From assembly GCA_949294195.1 (NCBI GenBank), contig CASFGK010000009.1, positions 1 through 64,000 on the forward strand: a stretch of 64,000 nucleotides of DNA, in the 5' to 3' direction. The notes beneath the pieces are model-generated. The model was not told the origin of the DNA. It did no database searches and saw nothing but the letters and a program-made list of their open reading frames with translations. Source of the DNA: an uncultured Bacteroidales bacterium. Lineage in GTDB: Bacteria > Bacteroidota > Bacteroidia > Bacteroidales > UBA932. Positions 8,318-17,337 of the stretch are shown here, piece by piece. Every line of letters starts with the position of its first letter. Within the stretch, counting starts at the first letter, position 1. The translations under genes and the position numbers were made by a program.

Positions 8318-9859
8318 ATGACACAGGATGAACTTTTCAAGACTCTGGTTGCGCATTGCAAGGAGTATGGTTTCATTTTCCCGTCAAGCGAGATTTATGA
8401 CGGACTTGCTGCCGTATATGATTACGGCCAGATGGGAGTCGAATTGAAGAACAACATCAAGAGATACTGGTGGGAAGCCATGGTGAGGCTTCATGAAAAT
8501 ATAGTCGGCATTGATTCATGTATTTTCATGCATCCCAAAATCTGGGAGGCATCAGGGCATGTCGGGGCATTCAACGATCCGCTAATCGACAACAAGGATT
8601 CCAAAAAAAGATACCGTGCTGATGTCCTTATAGAGGATTATATCGCAAAACTCGAAGAGAAAATCAGGAAGGAGGCGGAGAAAGCGCGCAAGAAATTCGG
8701 GGATGCTTTTGACGAGGCCAAATTTATGGAGACCAACCCGAATGTGCTCCGCCACAAGGCGAAAATAGACGAGGTACGCAAGAGAATGGCTGACGCACTA
8801 AATGCAAACGATCTCAATGCTCTCCGTCAGATCATCATTGACTGCGAAATCGTCTGTCCTATATCGGGGACAAAGAACTGGACAGAGGTCCGCCAGTTCA
8901 ACCTGATGTTCAGTACTCAGCTCGGAAACACTTCCGACGATACCAATGTCATCTATCTCCGCCCTGAGACAGCCCAGGGTATCTTCGTCAATTATCTTAA
9001 TGTACAGAAGACCGGACGTATGAAAATACCTTTCGGTATCGCCCAGATAGGAAAGGCTTTCAGAAACGAAATTGTCGCACGTCAGTTCATATTCAGGATG
9101 AGGGAGTTCGAGCAGATGGAAATGCAGTTCTTCATCAAGCCGGGGACTGAGCTAGACTGGTTCAGGACGTGGAAACAGAACCGTCTTGCATGGCACGAGG
9201 CTCTCGGAATGGGAGACGGAAACTACCGCTTCCATGACCATGAGAAGCTTGCCCACTATGCCAATGCCGCCACTGATATAGAGTTCAACTTCCCGTTCGG
9301 CTTCAAGGAACTGGAGGGAATCCATTCAAGGACAGACTTTGACCTCGGAAACCATCAGAAGTTCTCAGGCAAGAAAATCCAGTATTTCGATCCTGAAAGC
9401 GGGGAAAGCTATACACCGTATGTCATCGAGACATCAATCGGCGTGGACAGAATGGTTCTTGCGGTCCTTTCCAATTCGTATCATGAAGAGAAACTTGAAA
9501 ACGGGGAAAGCAGGGTAGTGCTCGGCATTCCTGCTCCTCTTGCTCCGGTTAAGGTCGCGGTCCTGCCTTTGTTGAAGAAAGACGGACTTCCAGAGCTTGC
9601 CCAGAGTATAATGGATGATCTCAAGTATGACTTCAACTGCCAGTATGACGAGAAAGACAGCATAGGCAAGAGATACCGCCGCCAGGATGCTATCGGAACA
9701 CCGTTCTGTGTGACTGTCGACCATGATTCGATCAATGACCATTGCGTGACAGTACGTGACCGCGATACCATGACCCAGGAAAGAGTGAAGATAGAAGATC
9801 TCCATAGTATCATCGGGTCCAAAGTGAATATGAGCAACCTTCTCAGGAAGCTGAAATAA
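8318..9859 (+). CDS. glyS: Glycyl-tRNA synthetase, dimeric type
   Basis: This class II aminoacyl-tRNA synthetase charges tRNA-Gly. It is the single-chain alpha2 type also found in archaea and eukaryotes, not the alpha2beta2 GlyQ/GlyS type. The protein has 513 residues. It starts with the class-specific FKTLVAHCKEYGFIFPSSEIY. Class II motif 2 appears as FRNEIVARQFIFRMREFEQMEMQFF and motif 3 near YTPYVIETSIGVDRMVLAVL. The C-terminal anticodon-binding domain runs from about 400. The gene is monocistronic, with a terminator at 9880-9912. Confidence 0.96.
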   Translation: MTQDELFKTLVAHCKEYGFIFPSSEIYDGLAAVYDYGQMGVELKNNIKRYWWEAMVRLHENIVGIDSCIFMHPKIWEASGHVGAFNDPLIDNKDSKKRYRADVLIEDYIAKLEEKIRKEAEKARKKFGDAFDEAKFMETNPNVLRHKAKIDEVRKRMADALNANDLNALRQIIIDCEIVCPISGTKNWTEVRQFNLMFSTQLGNTSDDTNVIYLRPETAQGIFVNYLNVQKTGRMKIPFGIAQIGKAFRNEIVARQFIFRMREFEQMEMQFFIKPGTELDWFRTWKQNRLAWHEALGMGDGNYRFHDHEKLAHYANAATDIEFNFPFGFKELEGIHSRTDFDLGNHQKFSGKKIQYFDPESGESYTPYVIETSIGVDRMVLAVLSNSYHEEKLENGESRVVLGIPAPLAPVKVAVLPLLKKDGLPELAQSIMDDLKYDFNCQYDEKDSIGKRYRRQDAIGTPFCVTVDHDSINDHCVTVRDRDTMTQERVKIEDLHSIIGSKVNMSNLLRKLK

Positions 9860-9879
9860 TTCACGGCAGAAAATACATG

Positions 9880-9912
9880 AAAAAGGGAGACCCATTTGAG
9901 TTCTCCCTTTTT
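9880..9912. terminator. Bidirectional terminator between glyS and the DUF4923 gene
   Basis: AAAAAGGGAGA (9880-9890) pairs with TCTCCCTTTTT (9902-9912) around an 11-base loop. A run of T follows on each strand. It serves both convergent transcripts. Confidence 0.88.
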
Positions 9913-9936
9913 TCTTTATACGGAAGGGGCAGGGTC

Positions 9937-10563
9937 CTATTCGGTTTTACGTGACAGTTCGAATCCTATCTTCATTCCGTCATACTGGTTCACCAGAGAG
10001 TTGAGAATACCTAGTTTTGAATCTCCGGAAGTGGAGGATATCTTCCCTATGAAATCCAGTAATTTGTCTGCATTGAACAGAAGTTCCATATATGAAAGGC
10101 CTACGCTTACCTGAGTCTTCAGGACTATGCCTTTAAGTTTGTCGTTCCTGCCGTAATCCAGTTCGATGAAGTTTTCTTCACTTGAAAAAGTGTATTTACC
10201 CTGGAATTTCATTTTGTTGAATGTAGTTGTGAAAGTGCTGTCTGTGCTGAAGGTATAACCGAAAGCACCTTGTTTCAGCCCTATTTTCTGCAGATACTCA
10301 TCCAGCTTGTCTTCTATCTGGCTTGCTGCAAGATCTGAAGCTGCATTCATCAGTACGTTGTCTCCTGTGAACTTGACGGCAACTCCTGTATATTCCCAGT
10401 TTCCCGATATGTTTTTGGGTATTACGTCAAGCTGCTGCACTACTGAACCCACGGCTTCCTTGAGATTTTCTTTGTTCAGAAGGTTTTTAAGTGACTGACC
10501 GTAGAGCTGGCTGCCGCACAGCAAAAGCAGCGAAGCCAGCAGATAAGCATAAGTCTTTTTCAT
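9937..10563 (-). CDS. DUF4923 family secreted protein
   Basis: This is a 208-residue protein with a cleavable signal peptide (MKKTYAYLLASLLLLCGSQLYGQ). It resembles the Bacteroidetes DUF4923 family: a short helical N-terminal part (LKNLLNKENLKEAVGSVV), then NISGNWEYTGVAVKFTGDN and ASDLAASQIEDKLDEYLQKIGL, and a beta-rich C-terminal half. The shape suggests a small lipocalin-like periplasmic protein, but no activity is known to me. It is monocistronic and convergent with glyS. The family call is from memory of its motifs. Confidence 0.8.
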   Translation of the reverse strand: MKKTYAYLLASLLLLCGSQLYGQSLKNLLNKENLKEAVGSVVQQLDVIPKNISGNWEYTGVAVKFTGDNVLMNAASDLAASQIEDKLDEYLQKIGLKQGAFGYTFSTDSTFTTTFNKMKFQGKYTFSSEENFIELDYGRNDKLKGIVLKTQVSVGLSYMELLFNADKLLDFIGKISSTSGDSKLGILNSLVNQYDGMKIGFELSRKTE

Positions 10564-10643
10564 TTTCTGTGGATTTAAAATTTCCGAAAAAATAGAAAAT
10601 ATTCTTAAATTAGCGACCTCTATTTGTAAAAATTCGGCATAAA

Positions 10644-10847
10644 ATGAATAAAAGTGTTCTGACAGTTGTCCGTCTTACGTTTTTCTCTATGATGCTGGTA
10701 GCACTGGTCGTAATAATGATTCTCAATATCATGGAAGCCGGTGTCAGGACAGTATCCGACAAACTTTTTCTGGCTCTTTTCATATTGCTCATCATTTGGG
10801 CTGCAGTCAGAATCATAGGTCTTGTCAAAAGTTTGAGAAACAGTTAG
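10644..10847 (+). CDS. Small two-helix membrane protein
   Basis: This is a 67-residue protein with two hydrophobic segments (about 8-27 and 42-60) joined by a short polar loop. It ends in the basic tail VKSLRNS. No family is recognised. The ECF sigma factor gene starts 12 bases after its stop codon, so the two are probably cotranscribed. A role at the membrane in that signalling module is possible but is inference from position only. Confidence 0.65.
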   Translation: MNKSVLTVVRLTFFSMMLVALVVIMILNIMEAGVRTVSDKLFLALFILLIIWAAVRIIGLVKSLRNS

Positions 10848-10859
10848 TCTCAGGTACTG

Positions 10860-11453
10860 ATGACTGATGTGGCGTATCATGAAGGCAAGTCACGCTTTGA
10901 AGCTCTGTTCCGCTACTGGTACAGGCCTTTGTGTGTTTATGCCCTGCACTATCTCGGCGATACAGACAAGGCTGAGGATACAGTGCAGGAATGTTATATA
11001 TCCCTGTGGGAAAAGACATACGGTGCCGAAGCATGCGCCGGAACGGCAGGGGAGTCCTCTTGTATGCTGAAAAATCCGAAATCCTATCTTTATACGATGG
11101 TAAGGAACCGGTGCATAGACATGTTGAGAAAAAAAGGAAATCCGGCAGGAGAGAATGTCCGTATTGAAGGTCTGCACGATGACGAAAATCTTAGTGCTGC
11201 GGAGCGGCTTTACGCAGATGATGTCCTGCAGGAGGATTCCGTTACGGAAGCCCGGCTGTGGACGGCAATAGATTCCCTCCCGGAAAAATGCCGTGAAATT
11301 TTCCTCATGGCCAAGAGGGACGGGCTCCGCTATGAAGAGATAGCGGAAGACCTCGACATATCGGAGAATACGGTCCGTAACCAGGTCAGCAAAGCCTTGA
11401 AAATCCTTAAGGAGGGAGTCAGGAAGGCGGTATATTTACTGTTGGGTCTGTGA
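10860..11453 (+). CDS. ECF RNA polymerase sigma factor (FecI-like)
   Basis: This extracytoplasmic-function sigma factor likely directs RNA polymerase to the downstream FecR/TonB-receptor operon. It has 197 residues. Region 2 (FEALFRYWYRPLCVYALHYL to VQECYISLWE) is at the N-terminus, with the -10 recognition helix around YTMVRNRCIDMLRKK. Region 4 is at the C-terminus (LPEKCREIFLMAKRDGLRYEEIAEDLDISENTVRNQ). Between them, around 120, is a linker rich in acidic residues. An O-acetyltransferase gene separates it from its presumed anti-sigma factor FecR. Confidence 0.93.
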   Translation: MTDVAYHEGKSRFEALFRYWYRPLCVYALHYLGDTDKAEDTVQECYISLWEKTYGAEACAGTAGESSCMLKNPKSYLYTMVRNRCIDMLRKKGNPAGENVRIEGLHDDENLSAAERLYADDVLQEDSVTEARLWTAIDSLPEKCREIFLMAKRDGLRYEEIAEDLDISENTVRNQVSKALKILKEGVRKAVYLLLGL

Positions 11454-11500
11454 CAATTGACCAGAACCGGGCTGGAGAGCCTGCCTAGAAACCAGAAATT

Positions 11501-12079
11501 ATGATCACCGAGAAAGAAAAAAGGGAGAAAGGGGAGTGGTATGATGCAAACAACGACCCCGTCCTGCTGAAAGAGATGTCGGACTGCCAGAGCAGGCTGT
11601 ACGGATACAATATGCTACGTCCGGAGCAGATACGGGAGAAAACTGTGGCCTTGCGCGGAATTCTCGGGAAAATGGGTGAGAGATGCACCGTACAGCCCTC
11701 TTTCAGGTGCGACTACGGCTATAACATATTTCTTGGGGATGATGTATTCATTAATTATGATACTGTGATTCTCGACGGAGCTCCGGTGACTGTCGGGAAT
11801 CATGTCTTCATAGGTCCTCAGTGCGGTTTATATACTGCCATACATCCTTTTTCTGTTCATGAAAGGAATCTCGGCCTGGAACGTGCTCTCCCCATCACGA
11901 TACATGACAATGTCTGGATAGGCGGCAAGGTCTGCATTCTTCCCGGAGTCACCGTAGGGGAAGGGGCTGTCATCGGGGCCGGCAGTGTCGTGACAAAGGA
12001 TGTCCCTCCTTATACGGTCGTTGCAGGCAATCCCGCCAGGGTCATAAAGACTCTTGAAAATTCTTTCATTTCACGATAG
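11501..12079 (+). CDS. Sugar O-acetyltransferase (maltose acetyltransferase type)
   Basis: This acetyl-CoA-dependent O-acetyltransferase has a left-handed beta-helix and belongs to the Maa/LacA group. The 192-residue protein starts with the Maa N-terminal domain (EKGEWYDANNDPVLLKEMSDCQSRLYGYN). Hexapeptide repeats follow, with the signature TVILDGAPVTVGNHVFIGP, the catalytic His in TAIHPF, and the CoA-binding end IGAGSVVTKDVPPYTVVAGNPARVIK. Its substrate is a sugar hydroxyl that I cannot identify. It lies between the sigma factor and FecR, 47 bases after the former, an uncommon place for a metabolic gene. Confidence 0.92.
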   Translation: MITEKEKREKGEWYDANNDPVLLKEMSDCQSRLYGYNMLRPEQIREKTVALRGILGKMGERCTVQPSFRCDYGYNIFLGDDVFINYDTVILDGAPVTVGNHVFIGPQCGLYTAIHPFSVHERNLGLERALPITIHDNVWIGGKVCILPGVTVGEGAVIGAGSVVTKDVPPYTVVAGNPARVIKTLENSFISR

Positions 12080-12127
12080 TACTTTTCCCGTTTCTTTCCG
12101 TCATATGGTTGAAATCATAACTGGAAA

Positions 12128-13030
12128 ATGGAAAACTGTCAGGAAAGGAATCTCAGGTTCGTTCTTAAGCACTATAGGAAGGGAGTTCTCGATACGGGCA
12201 AAGCCATATCCGGCTTCAATGCACATATTTCGGGAAAAGGCGCTTCAGAAGCAGAGGCAGGCCGGTTTCCGTTGCGAGGCGCAAGGCCGGGAAATGCAAG
12301 AAGGACTGTCTGGTTGTCCGTCGTTTCAACGGCGGCTGCAGCCGCCGTCGGGGCGTTCATATATTTTAATACCGGCAGCCGCCGGTGGACAGAATTCACT
12401 ACAGCCGATGCCGTACGTACATGTGTCCTTCCGGACAATACCGTCGTGACAGCGGCACCGAACTCGTCAGTCAGGTTCAGGAAAGGCCGTACATTCAGCC
12501 GTGGCAGGCAGGTGGAGATGTCCGGAAAAGTATTTTTCCGGGTCGCCAGAGACCCCGGTCATCCTTTTGAGATAACATCCGGTGCCGGATATGTGAAAGT
12601 TCTCGGCACGGAATTCCAGATAGAAGAAATACCGGCTGACCAAAATACGGATAATCAAAACATTATAACCAGGACAGAAGTTTCGGTCCGCAACGGGAAG
12701 GTATTTTTCTCAAAAACTCCTGAAACGAAAGGGCTTGTACTTACCGAAGACATGTCCGCCAGTCTGGACTTCGGGGAAACCATCCCTGTTCTCATCAACC
12801 ATGCACCGAATCCCGAAGTCTGGGCTACAGGTGTTTTCGAGTATGATGCCGTACCGCTGCGGGATGTCCTGGATGAACTTTCCGGATACTACGGCGTTCC
12901 TCTGTCAATCGACGGGACAGAAGACCAGTATGGCAGACGCCTTACCGGAAGTTTCGATGCGGAAGACCTTGATGAAATCATCGGCATAATAGAGGATACC
13001 ATGGATATTACCATAACGGAGGGCAGATAG
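12128..13030 (+). CDS. FecR family anti-sigma factor
   Basis: FecR proteins span the inner membrane and transmit the signal from a TonB-dependent receptor to the ECF sigma factor. This 300-residue example has a cytoplasmic N-terminal part and one membrane helix (about 62-80, VWLSVVSTAAAAAVGAFIYF). The periplasmic FecR domain follows (LPDNTVVTAAPNSSVRFRKG, GKVFFRVARDPGHPFEI, VKVLGTEFQI). The C-terminal DUF4974-like STN-interacting domain (PLRDVLDELSGYYGVPLSID) completes it. The receptor gene starts 22 bases downstream. Confidence 0.93.
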   Translation: MENCQERNLRFVLKHYRKGVLDTGKAISGFNAHISGKGASEAEAGRFPLRGARPGNARRTVWLSVVSTAAAAAVGAFIYFNTGSRRWTEFTTADAVRTCVLPDNTVVTAAPNSSVRFRKGRTFSRGRQVEMSGKVFFRVARDPGHPFEITSGAGYVKVLGTEFQIEEIPADQNTDNQNIITRTEVSVRNGKVFFSKTPETKGLVLTEDMSASLDFGETIPVLINHAPNPEVWATGVFEYDAVPLRDVLDELSGYYGVPLSIDGTEDQYGRRLTGSFDAEDLDEIIGIIEDTMDITITEGR

Positions 13031-13052
13031 TCAGTCAAGAAGGGAACATGAT

Positions 13053-15545
13053 ATGAAACCATACGATAAAGTAACATTTCTGGTATCTGTACTTGTGTCA
13101 TGGACATTTGCCTGTATGCCGTCCGCTGCGGCTGGAGCTTCATGCATGGATACCCCTTCCATGCAGTCCCGCATAGTGACCCTGAAAGACAAGGTGAAGA
13201 GTCTGGAGTCGGAGTACGGAGTCAGGTTTGTCTACAGTTCGGATATAAATCTGGAGAGACCGTATATCGGAGGACGCCCGGATGCAGCGGAAAATACTGT
13301 GGAATCCGGCAGTGCCGAAGGACTTGAAGCTGCCCTTGACAGGGTGTTCCGGGGTACGGGAATCAGCTGGAAGAAGCACCGCAGGTACATAATGCTCGGT
13401 CTTGAGCCCCCCGTCGAGGTCAGGGACTCTATCCGGACCATGGCAGGAACGGACGGCATACCGGAGCGGAACGATACGATAGCGGAGTCCCGTATCACCA
13501 CTGGCCGATACATCCGGGAAAGGAACAGGACACAGACAGGACTTACACGGATAGACGGGGAAAAATTCAACAGGGGCTTTGCGTTCCTGAGCAGCCCGGA
13601 TCTGATAAAGACTATCCAGTCACTGCCCGGAGTAGCAGGAGGGACTGAGCTGATGTCCGGTCTGTATGTCCATGGCGGTACGGGAACGGACAACCTGTTC
13701 CTTCTGGACGGAGTCCCTATGTATCAGGTGAGCCATCTTGCGGGTCTGTTCTCGTCGTTCAACACGGATGTAGTCGAGTCTGTAGATTTCTACAAGAGCG
13801 GTTTTCCTGCGCGTTACGGCGGACGACTTTCCTCCGTGGTAGACGTCAGGACCCGGGAAGGGGACTTCGGGGAGTACCACGGCCTGTTTTCGATAGGGCT
13901 GATAGACGGCAGGCTTCAGTACGAGGGACCGATAGTCCGTGGAAAGACCTCGTTTAACGTGGCCATGCGCCGCAGCTGGCTGGACATACTGATGGTACCG
14001 GGATGCAAAATAGCCAATAAATACCTGAAAGAGGAGAGAATGATCGATGCCAGGTATTCATTCTATGACATCAACGGCAAGATTACGCACAGATTTTCCC
14101 GGGACAACCGGCTTTCGCTTAATTTCTATACCGGAAGGGACGGATTCAGACTGAAATATCATACAGACTCCGATGAGCAAGAAGCGGGGAAGCCGGTCCT
14201 TTACAATACCTCATCCACACATTTCATATGGGGAAACCTGACTGCTTCCCTTGACTGGGACTACAGGATCAATGACAGGATGCATACCAATGTGACTGCG
14301 TGGTACACCATGAGCAAAGGCAAGACCGGGCTCAGTACCGTAAACTGGTCCGGTCCGTCATTTAGAACAGATGTCGGGGAGAAAAATTTTTCCGTAGTCC
14401 GGGATTTCGGCATTGAGGCGGATTCCGACTGGATTCCGGCAGACAGGCATCATGTGAGGTTCGGGGCAGGATACCAGTTCCACACTTACAGCCCTTTCAG
14501 GAAAAACAAGACTTCAATGATTTCGGAAGAGGCGGATGTTCCTGTCGGGAATTATGAATATTCCTCTGTATATCACGGGCATGAAGCATCTGTATATATC
14601 GAGGATGAAATCGCATTCGGCAGCCGTTTCAGTGCCAATGCCGGCCTGAGGTATGTCCTATTCGCGGTTCCGGACAAAGCGTATCATGCTCTGGAGCCCA
14701 GAATGGCATTGAAATACAGTATCAGCCCGGCAGTCAGCATGAAAGTGTCTTATACGGAAATGAACCAGTTCAATCATAGCGTATCAACCGTATATATGGA
14801 TCTTCCGACAGGTCTTCTGATGCCTTCGACAGAGAAAATAAAGCCGTTGCATTCCCGTCAGGCGGCCCTCGGGGTGTATTCTCTGCTGCCTCGCGGCTTC
14901 CATCTGAATATGGAAGGTTTTTTCAAGACAATGGACAACATACTGGAATACGACGGCCTCAACAGCCTGTACCCTCCTTTGGACGAGTGGGAGACTTCTT
15001 TCGTCCCGGGAAAAGGCCGTTCATTCGGAGCGGAACTGGAACTGGGATACGATACCGGGAACCTGGATATAGATGCATATTATACCCTGTCATGGACACA
15101 GAGGAAGTTTGACAGTTTCTACCCTCAATGGTACAGTGACAGGTTCGACAACAGACACAAGATCACCGTTACCGCCTCATACAGGATTACGGACGGGATC
15201 GACATGTATGTGTCATGGAACTACCATAGCGGCAACAGGGTGACCGTCCCGGACCAGGGTCTGCCGCAAACCGGGTCAGCCGGCAATGTCTATTACGACT
15301 ACCTTTACAGCAAGCCGTACAATGCCCGCCTTCCTGACTATCACCGACTGGATTTCGGCATGAATTTCCGCAAGACCACTAAAAGAGGAAATGAAAGTAT
15401 CTGGAACCTTAGCGTCTACAATGCATACTGCCGTATGAATGCGCTTTTCGCCCAGATACAGGAAGGGGATAACGGACGCTATTACGGAGAAGCCATAGCG
15501 GTTTTCCCGATTATACCGTCATTCAGCTATACATTGAAATTCTGA
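13053..15545 (+). CDS. TonB-dependent receptor with STN signalling domain
   Basis: This is an outer-membrane active transporter of 830 residues with a signal peptide ending near SAAAGASC. An N-terminal secretin/TonB short (STN) domain follows (about 40-115, LKDKVKSLESEYGVRFVYSSD), then a plug domain (SPDLIKTIQSLPGVAGGTELMSGLYVHGGTGTDNLFLLDGVPMY). The barrel ends in FSYTLKF. The STN domain and the upstream FecR and sigma factor genes define a transenvelope signalling system, so the ligand probably induces its own uptake operon. It lacks the SusC-type carboxypeptidase-regulatory N-domain. The ligand is unknown. Confidence 0.94.
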   Translation: MKPYDKVTFLVSVLVSWTFACMPSAAAGASCMDTPSMQSRIVTLKDKVKSLESEYGVRFVYSSDINLERPYIGGRPDAAENTVESGSAEGLEAALDRVFRGTGISWKKHRRYIMLGLEPPVEVRDSIRTMAGTDGIPERNDTIAESRITTGRYIRERNRTQTGLTRIDGEKFNRGFAFLSSPDLIKTIQSLPGVAGGTELMSGLYVHGGTGTDNLFLLDGVPMYQVSHLAGLFSSFNTDVVESVDFYKSGFPARYGGRLSSVVDVRTREGDFGEYHGLFSIGLIDGRLQYEGPIVRGKTSFNVAMRRSWLDILMVPGCKIANKYLKEERMIDARYSFYDINGKITHRFSRDNRLSLNFYTGRDGFRLKYHTDSDEQEAGKPVLYNTSSTHFIWGNLTASLDWDYRINDRMHTNVTAWYTMSKGKTGLSTVNWSGPSFRTDVGEKNFSVVRDFGIEADSDWIPADRHHVRFGAGYQFHTYSPFRKNKTSMISEEADVPVGNYEYSSVYHGHEASVYIEDEIAFGSRFSANAGLRYVLFAVPDKAYHALEPRMALKYSISPAVSMKVSYTEMNQFNHSVSTVYMDLPTGLLMPSTEKIKPLHSRQAALGVYSLLPRGFHLNMEGFFKTMDNILEYDGLNSLYPPLDEWETSFVPGKGRSFGAELELGYDTGNLDIDAYYTLSWTQRKFDSFYPQWYSDRFDNRHKITVTASYRITDGIDMYVSWNYHSGNRVTVPDQGLPQTGSAGNVYYDYLYSKPYNARLPDYHRLDFGMNFRKTTKRGNESIWNLSVYNAYCRMNALFAQIQEGDNGRYYGEAIAVFPIIPSFSYTLKF

Positions 15546-15547
15546 AA

Positions 15548-16609
15548 ATGATACGACTCATAAAAACAGCCATTGCTCTCATGTCGGTCATGGCGGCGGT
15601 CTTGTCATGCCGGTACACATTCGACCTGACCGGCCTTTCCGACAAAGGGAAAATCTACATGATGTGCATCCCCGGAGGGTCAGACACTACCATATTCGAA
15701 CTGAAGTCTACGGTGCCACTGACTGATGCCGGGACAAAGCCGGTACCGGTTGAAAATGCCACCGTATCCTTTTCCGTCAACGGTACTCCGGAGAACCTCC
15801 TGCTGTCTGACGGATCGGACCCCCGTATTCCGGAGGGCAGTTTCTACACGCTGAAGAAATTCTCCGCAGGAGAAATACTTGATTTCAGCGCTTCTGCGGA
15901 AGGATTAGGTGATATTTCGACTGAAACTGTTGTTCCGGACCGGTTTCCTGATGTCCTGACGGAAATCGGTCTGGAAACGGAATACAATTCTTTCGGACAA
16001 TACGATGCTCTGGCCCTTAAGGTTTCGTTCCGGGACGACCCGTCAGGCAAGGATTTTTACGGCATCATGGTACAGGGCCAAGTATACTATGTCAGGAATT
16101 TCGACACCGGACAAGAGGATTTCCCTGCAGAGGATTACTGTTATTTCCCATATGTCTTTACCGATGATACCATGGACATGTCTTCTGAAAAGCCGGAACT
16201 CAGGATCAACTATACGGGAGGCAACCGTCTGAACGAGGATTCATCAGATCCGGAAATGCTCCTTTTCAACGACGGTTCCTTCAATGGAAGGATTATGGAA
16301 CTGAGTGTAAACACCAACTACATCCAGGACTGCCGCTACACTATGAACACCGGTACGGTTGAATGCCGCAGCAGGTACCGTTTCATACTGTTCAAGCTGT
16401 CCCCGGAATTCTATGACAGTATAAAAGCATGGTACAACAGGTCTTATGGTCTGCCATACGTAGAATATGCCATGTCGTCACCTTCATTTGTCTATACGAA
16501 TATCCGTGGCGGACTCGGCTTTTTCGGTGCGGTCAATGTTTCTGTTTCTGAATGGATGGACAATCCTGGGGAACTTAAAGAAATGGGACCGTACATGGGG
16601 TCTGTGTAG
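15548..16609 (+). CDS. DUF4249 family outer-membrane lipoprotein
   Basis: This 353-residue lipoprotein has the lipobox Cys at about position 21 (MAAVLSCRYT). It carries the DUF4249 pattern, a beta-sandwich domain with PVENATVSFSVNGTPENLLL and a late-gene tail. DUF4249 proteins accompany STN-type TonB receptors in Bacteroidetes, and this gene starts two bases after the receptor's stop codon. It probably sits on the receptor as a surface partner in ligand capture. That role is inferred from context. Confidence 0.85.
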   Translation: MIRLIKTAIALMSVMAAVLSCRYTFDLTGLSDKGKIYMMCIPGGSDTTIFELKSTVPLTDAGTKPVPVENATVSFSVNGTPENLLLSDGSDPRIPEGSFYTLKKFSAGEILDFSASAEGLGDISTETVVPDRFPDVLTEIGLETEYNSFGQYDALALKVSFRDDPSGKDFYGIMVQGQVYYVRNFDTGQEDFPAEDYCYFPYVFTDDTMDMSSEKPELRINYTGGNRLNEDSSDPEMLLFNDGSFNGRIMELSVNTNYIQDCRYTMNTGTVECRSRYRFILFKLSPEFYDSIKAWYNRSYGLPYVEYAMSSPSFVYTNIRGGLGFFGAVNVSVSEWMDNPGELKEMGPYMGSV

Positions 16610-16713
16610 AATAGTGATAAAAATCAATCGATTGCAGGAAAAATTCCGTATATTTACAGAAAACCGGGCAATCACACCGGTTTCGTATATACGGATTTTC
16701 TAATATAGGCACT

Positions 16714-17337
16714 ATGGATCCCGACCTGCAGTATCTGTTTGATCTTGACTGGATAATCACCCGTATAAACGGGAAAATATCTTCTGTGGCCCTCGACTGG
16801 AAGCCGCTTGCCGCCCTCACTTCCAAAATTTCATTCTGGCCTTCTTCACGGATTTCCGACATTGAAAGCGTTAAAATCAGTACACGGGAACTTCTGAAGA
16901 TTTCTTCGGAAGCCGTATGGGACGACCTGTTTCCGGTAGGCACCCCGTTCCAGAAAAAGGTGTGGGAGAATCTTTTCTATCTTACGCACTGCAGGCCGGA
17001 AGAATCTCCTGACAAGAGGTCAGCGGAGCCGGGTAATCCAGTCAGGCTGGTAAGCTATACCGACTTTGCAGAGATGTGTGGCAGCCGTCCGGGGGTAAGG
17101 GCTGTGGCGCATGCAGTCGGCCTGAATCCGATACCGGTAATAATCCCGTGCCATCTTATAGTACCGAAAGAAGCGACTGACAGCATCGCCCGCACAGAAA
17201 AAGAAGCAGAGACCACCCTTTTCGGAAAGGACGGTCTCTGTCTTGATACCTCGCTTGATTTCGGACAGTTCAGCCTTCTGGGAGGAAAACCACTCAAGCG
17301 CGACCTCATCCGCCTTACTTTTTCAGATAATATGTGA
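16714..17337 (+). CDS. Divergent methylated-DNA-protein cysteine methyltransferase-like protein
   Basis: The C-terminal half matches the O6-alkylguanine-DNA alkyltransferase fold: GTPFQKKVWENL, VSYTDFAEMCGSRPGVRAVAHAVG, then NPIPVIIPCHLIVPK. The acceptor cysteine of the PCHR motif is kept, but the following arginine is leucine (PCHL). The usual small glycine-rich GG-x-x-K tail is replaced by FSLLGGKPLKRDLIRL. In total 207 residues. Cysteine retention means alkyl acceptance remains possible, while the lost Arg suggests altered base flipping. Its 3' end overlaps the convergent SIMPL gene by 23 bases. Confidence 0.75.
   Translation: MDPDLQYLFDLDWIITRINGKISSVALDWKPLAALTSKISFWPSSRISDIESVKISTRELLKISSEAVWDDLFPVGTPFQKKVWENLFYLTHCRPEESPDKRSAEPGNPVRLVSYTDFAEMCGSRPGVRAVAHAVGLNPIPVIIPCHLIVPKEATDSIARTEKEAETTLFGKDGLCLDTSLDFGQFSLLGGKPLKRDLIRLTFSDNM

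Noticed and set aside
16467-16703. Frame overlapping the end of the DUF4249 gene
   Set aside because: Out-of-frame shadow. Composition unlike a protein.
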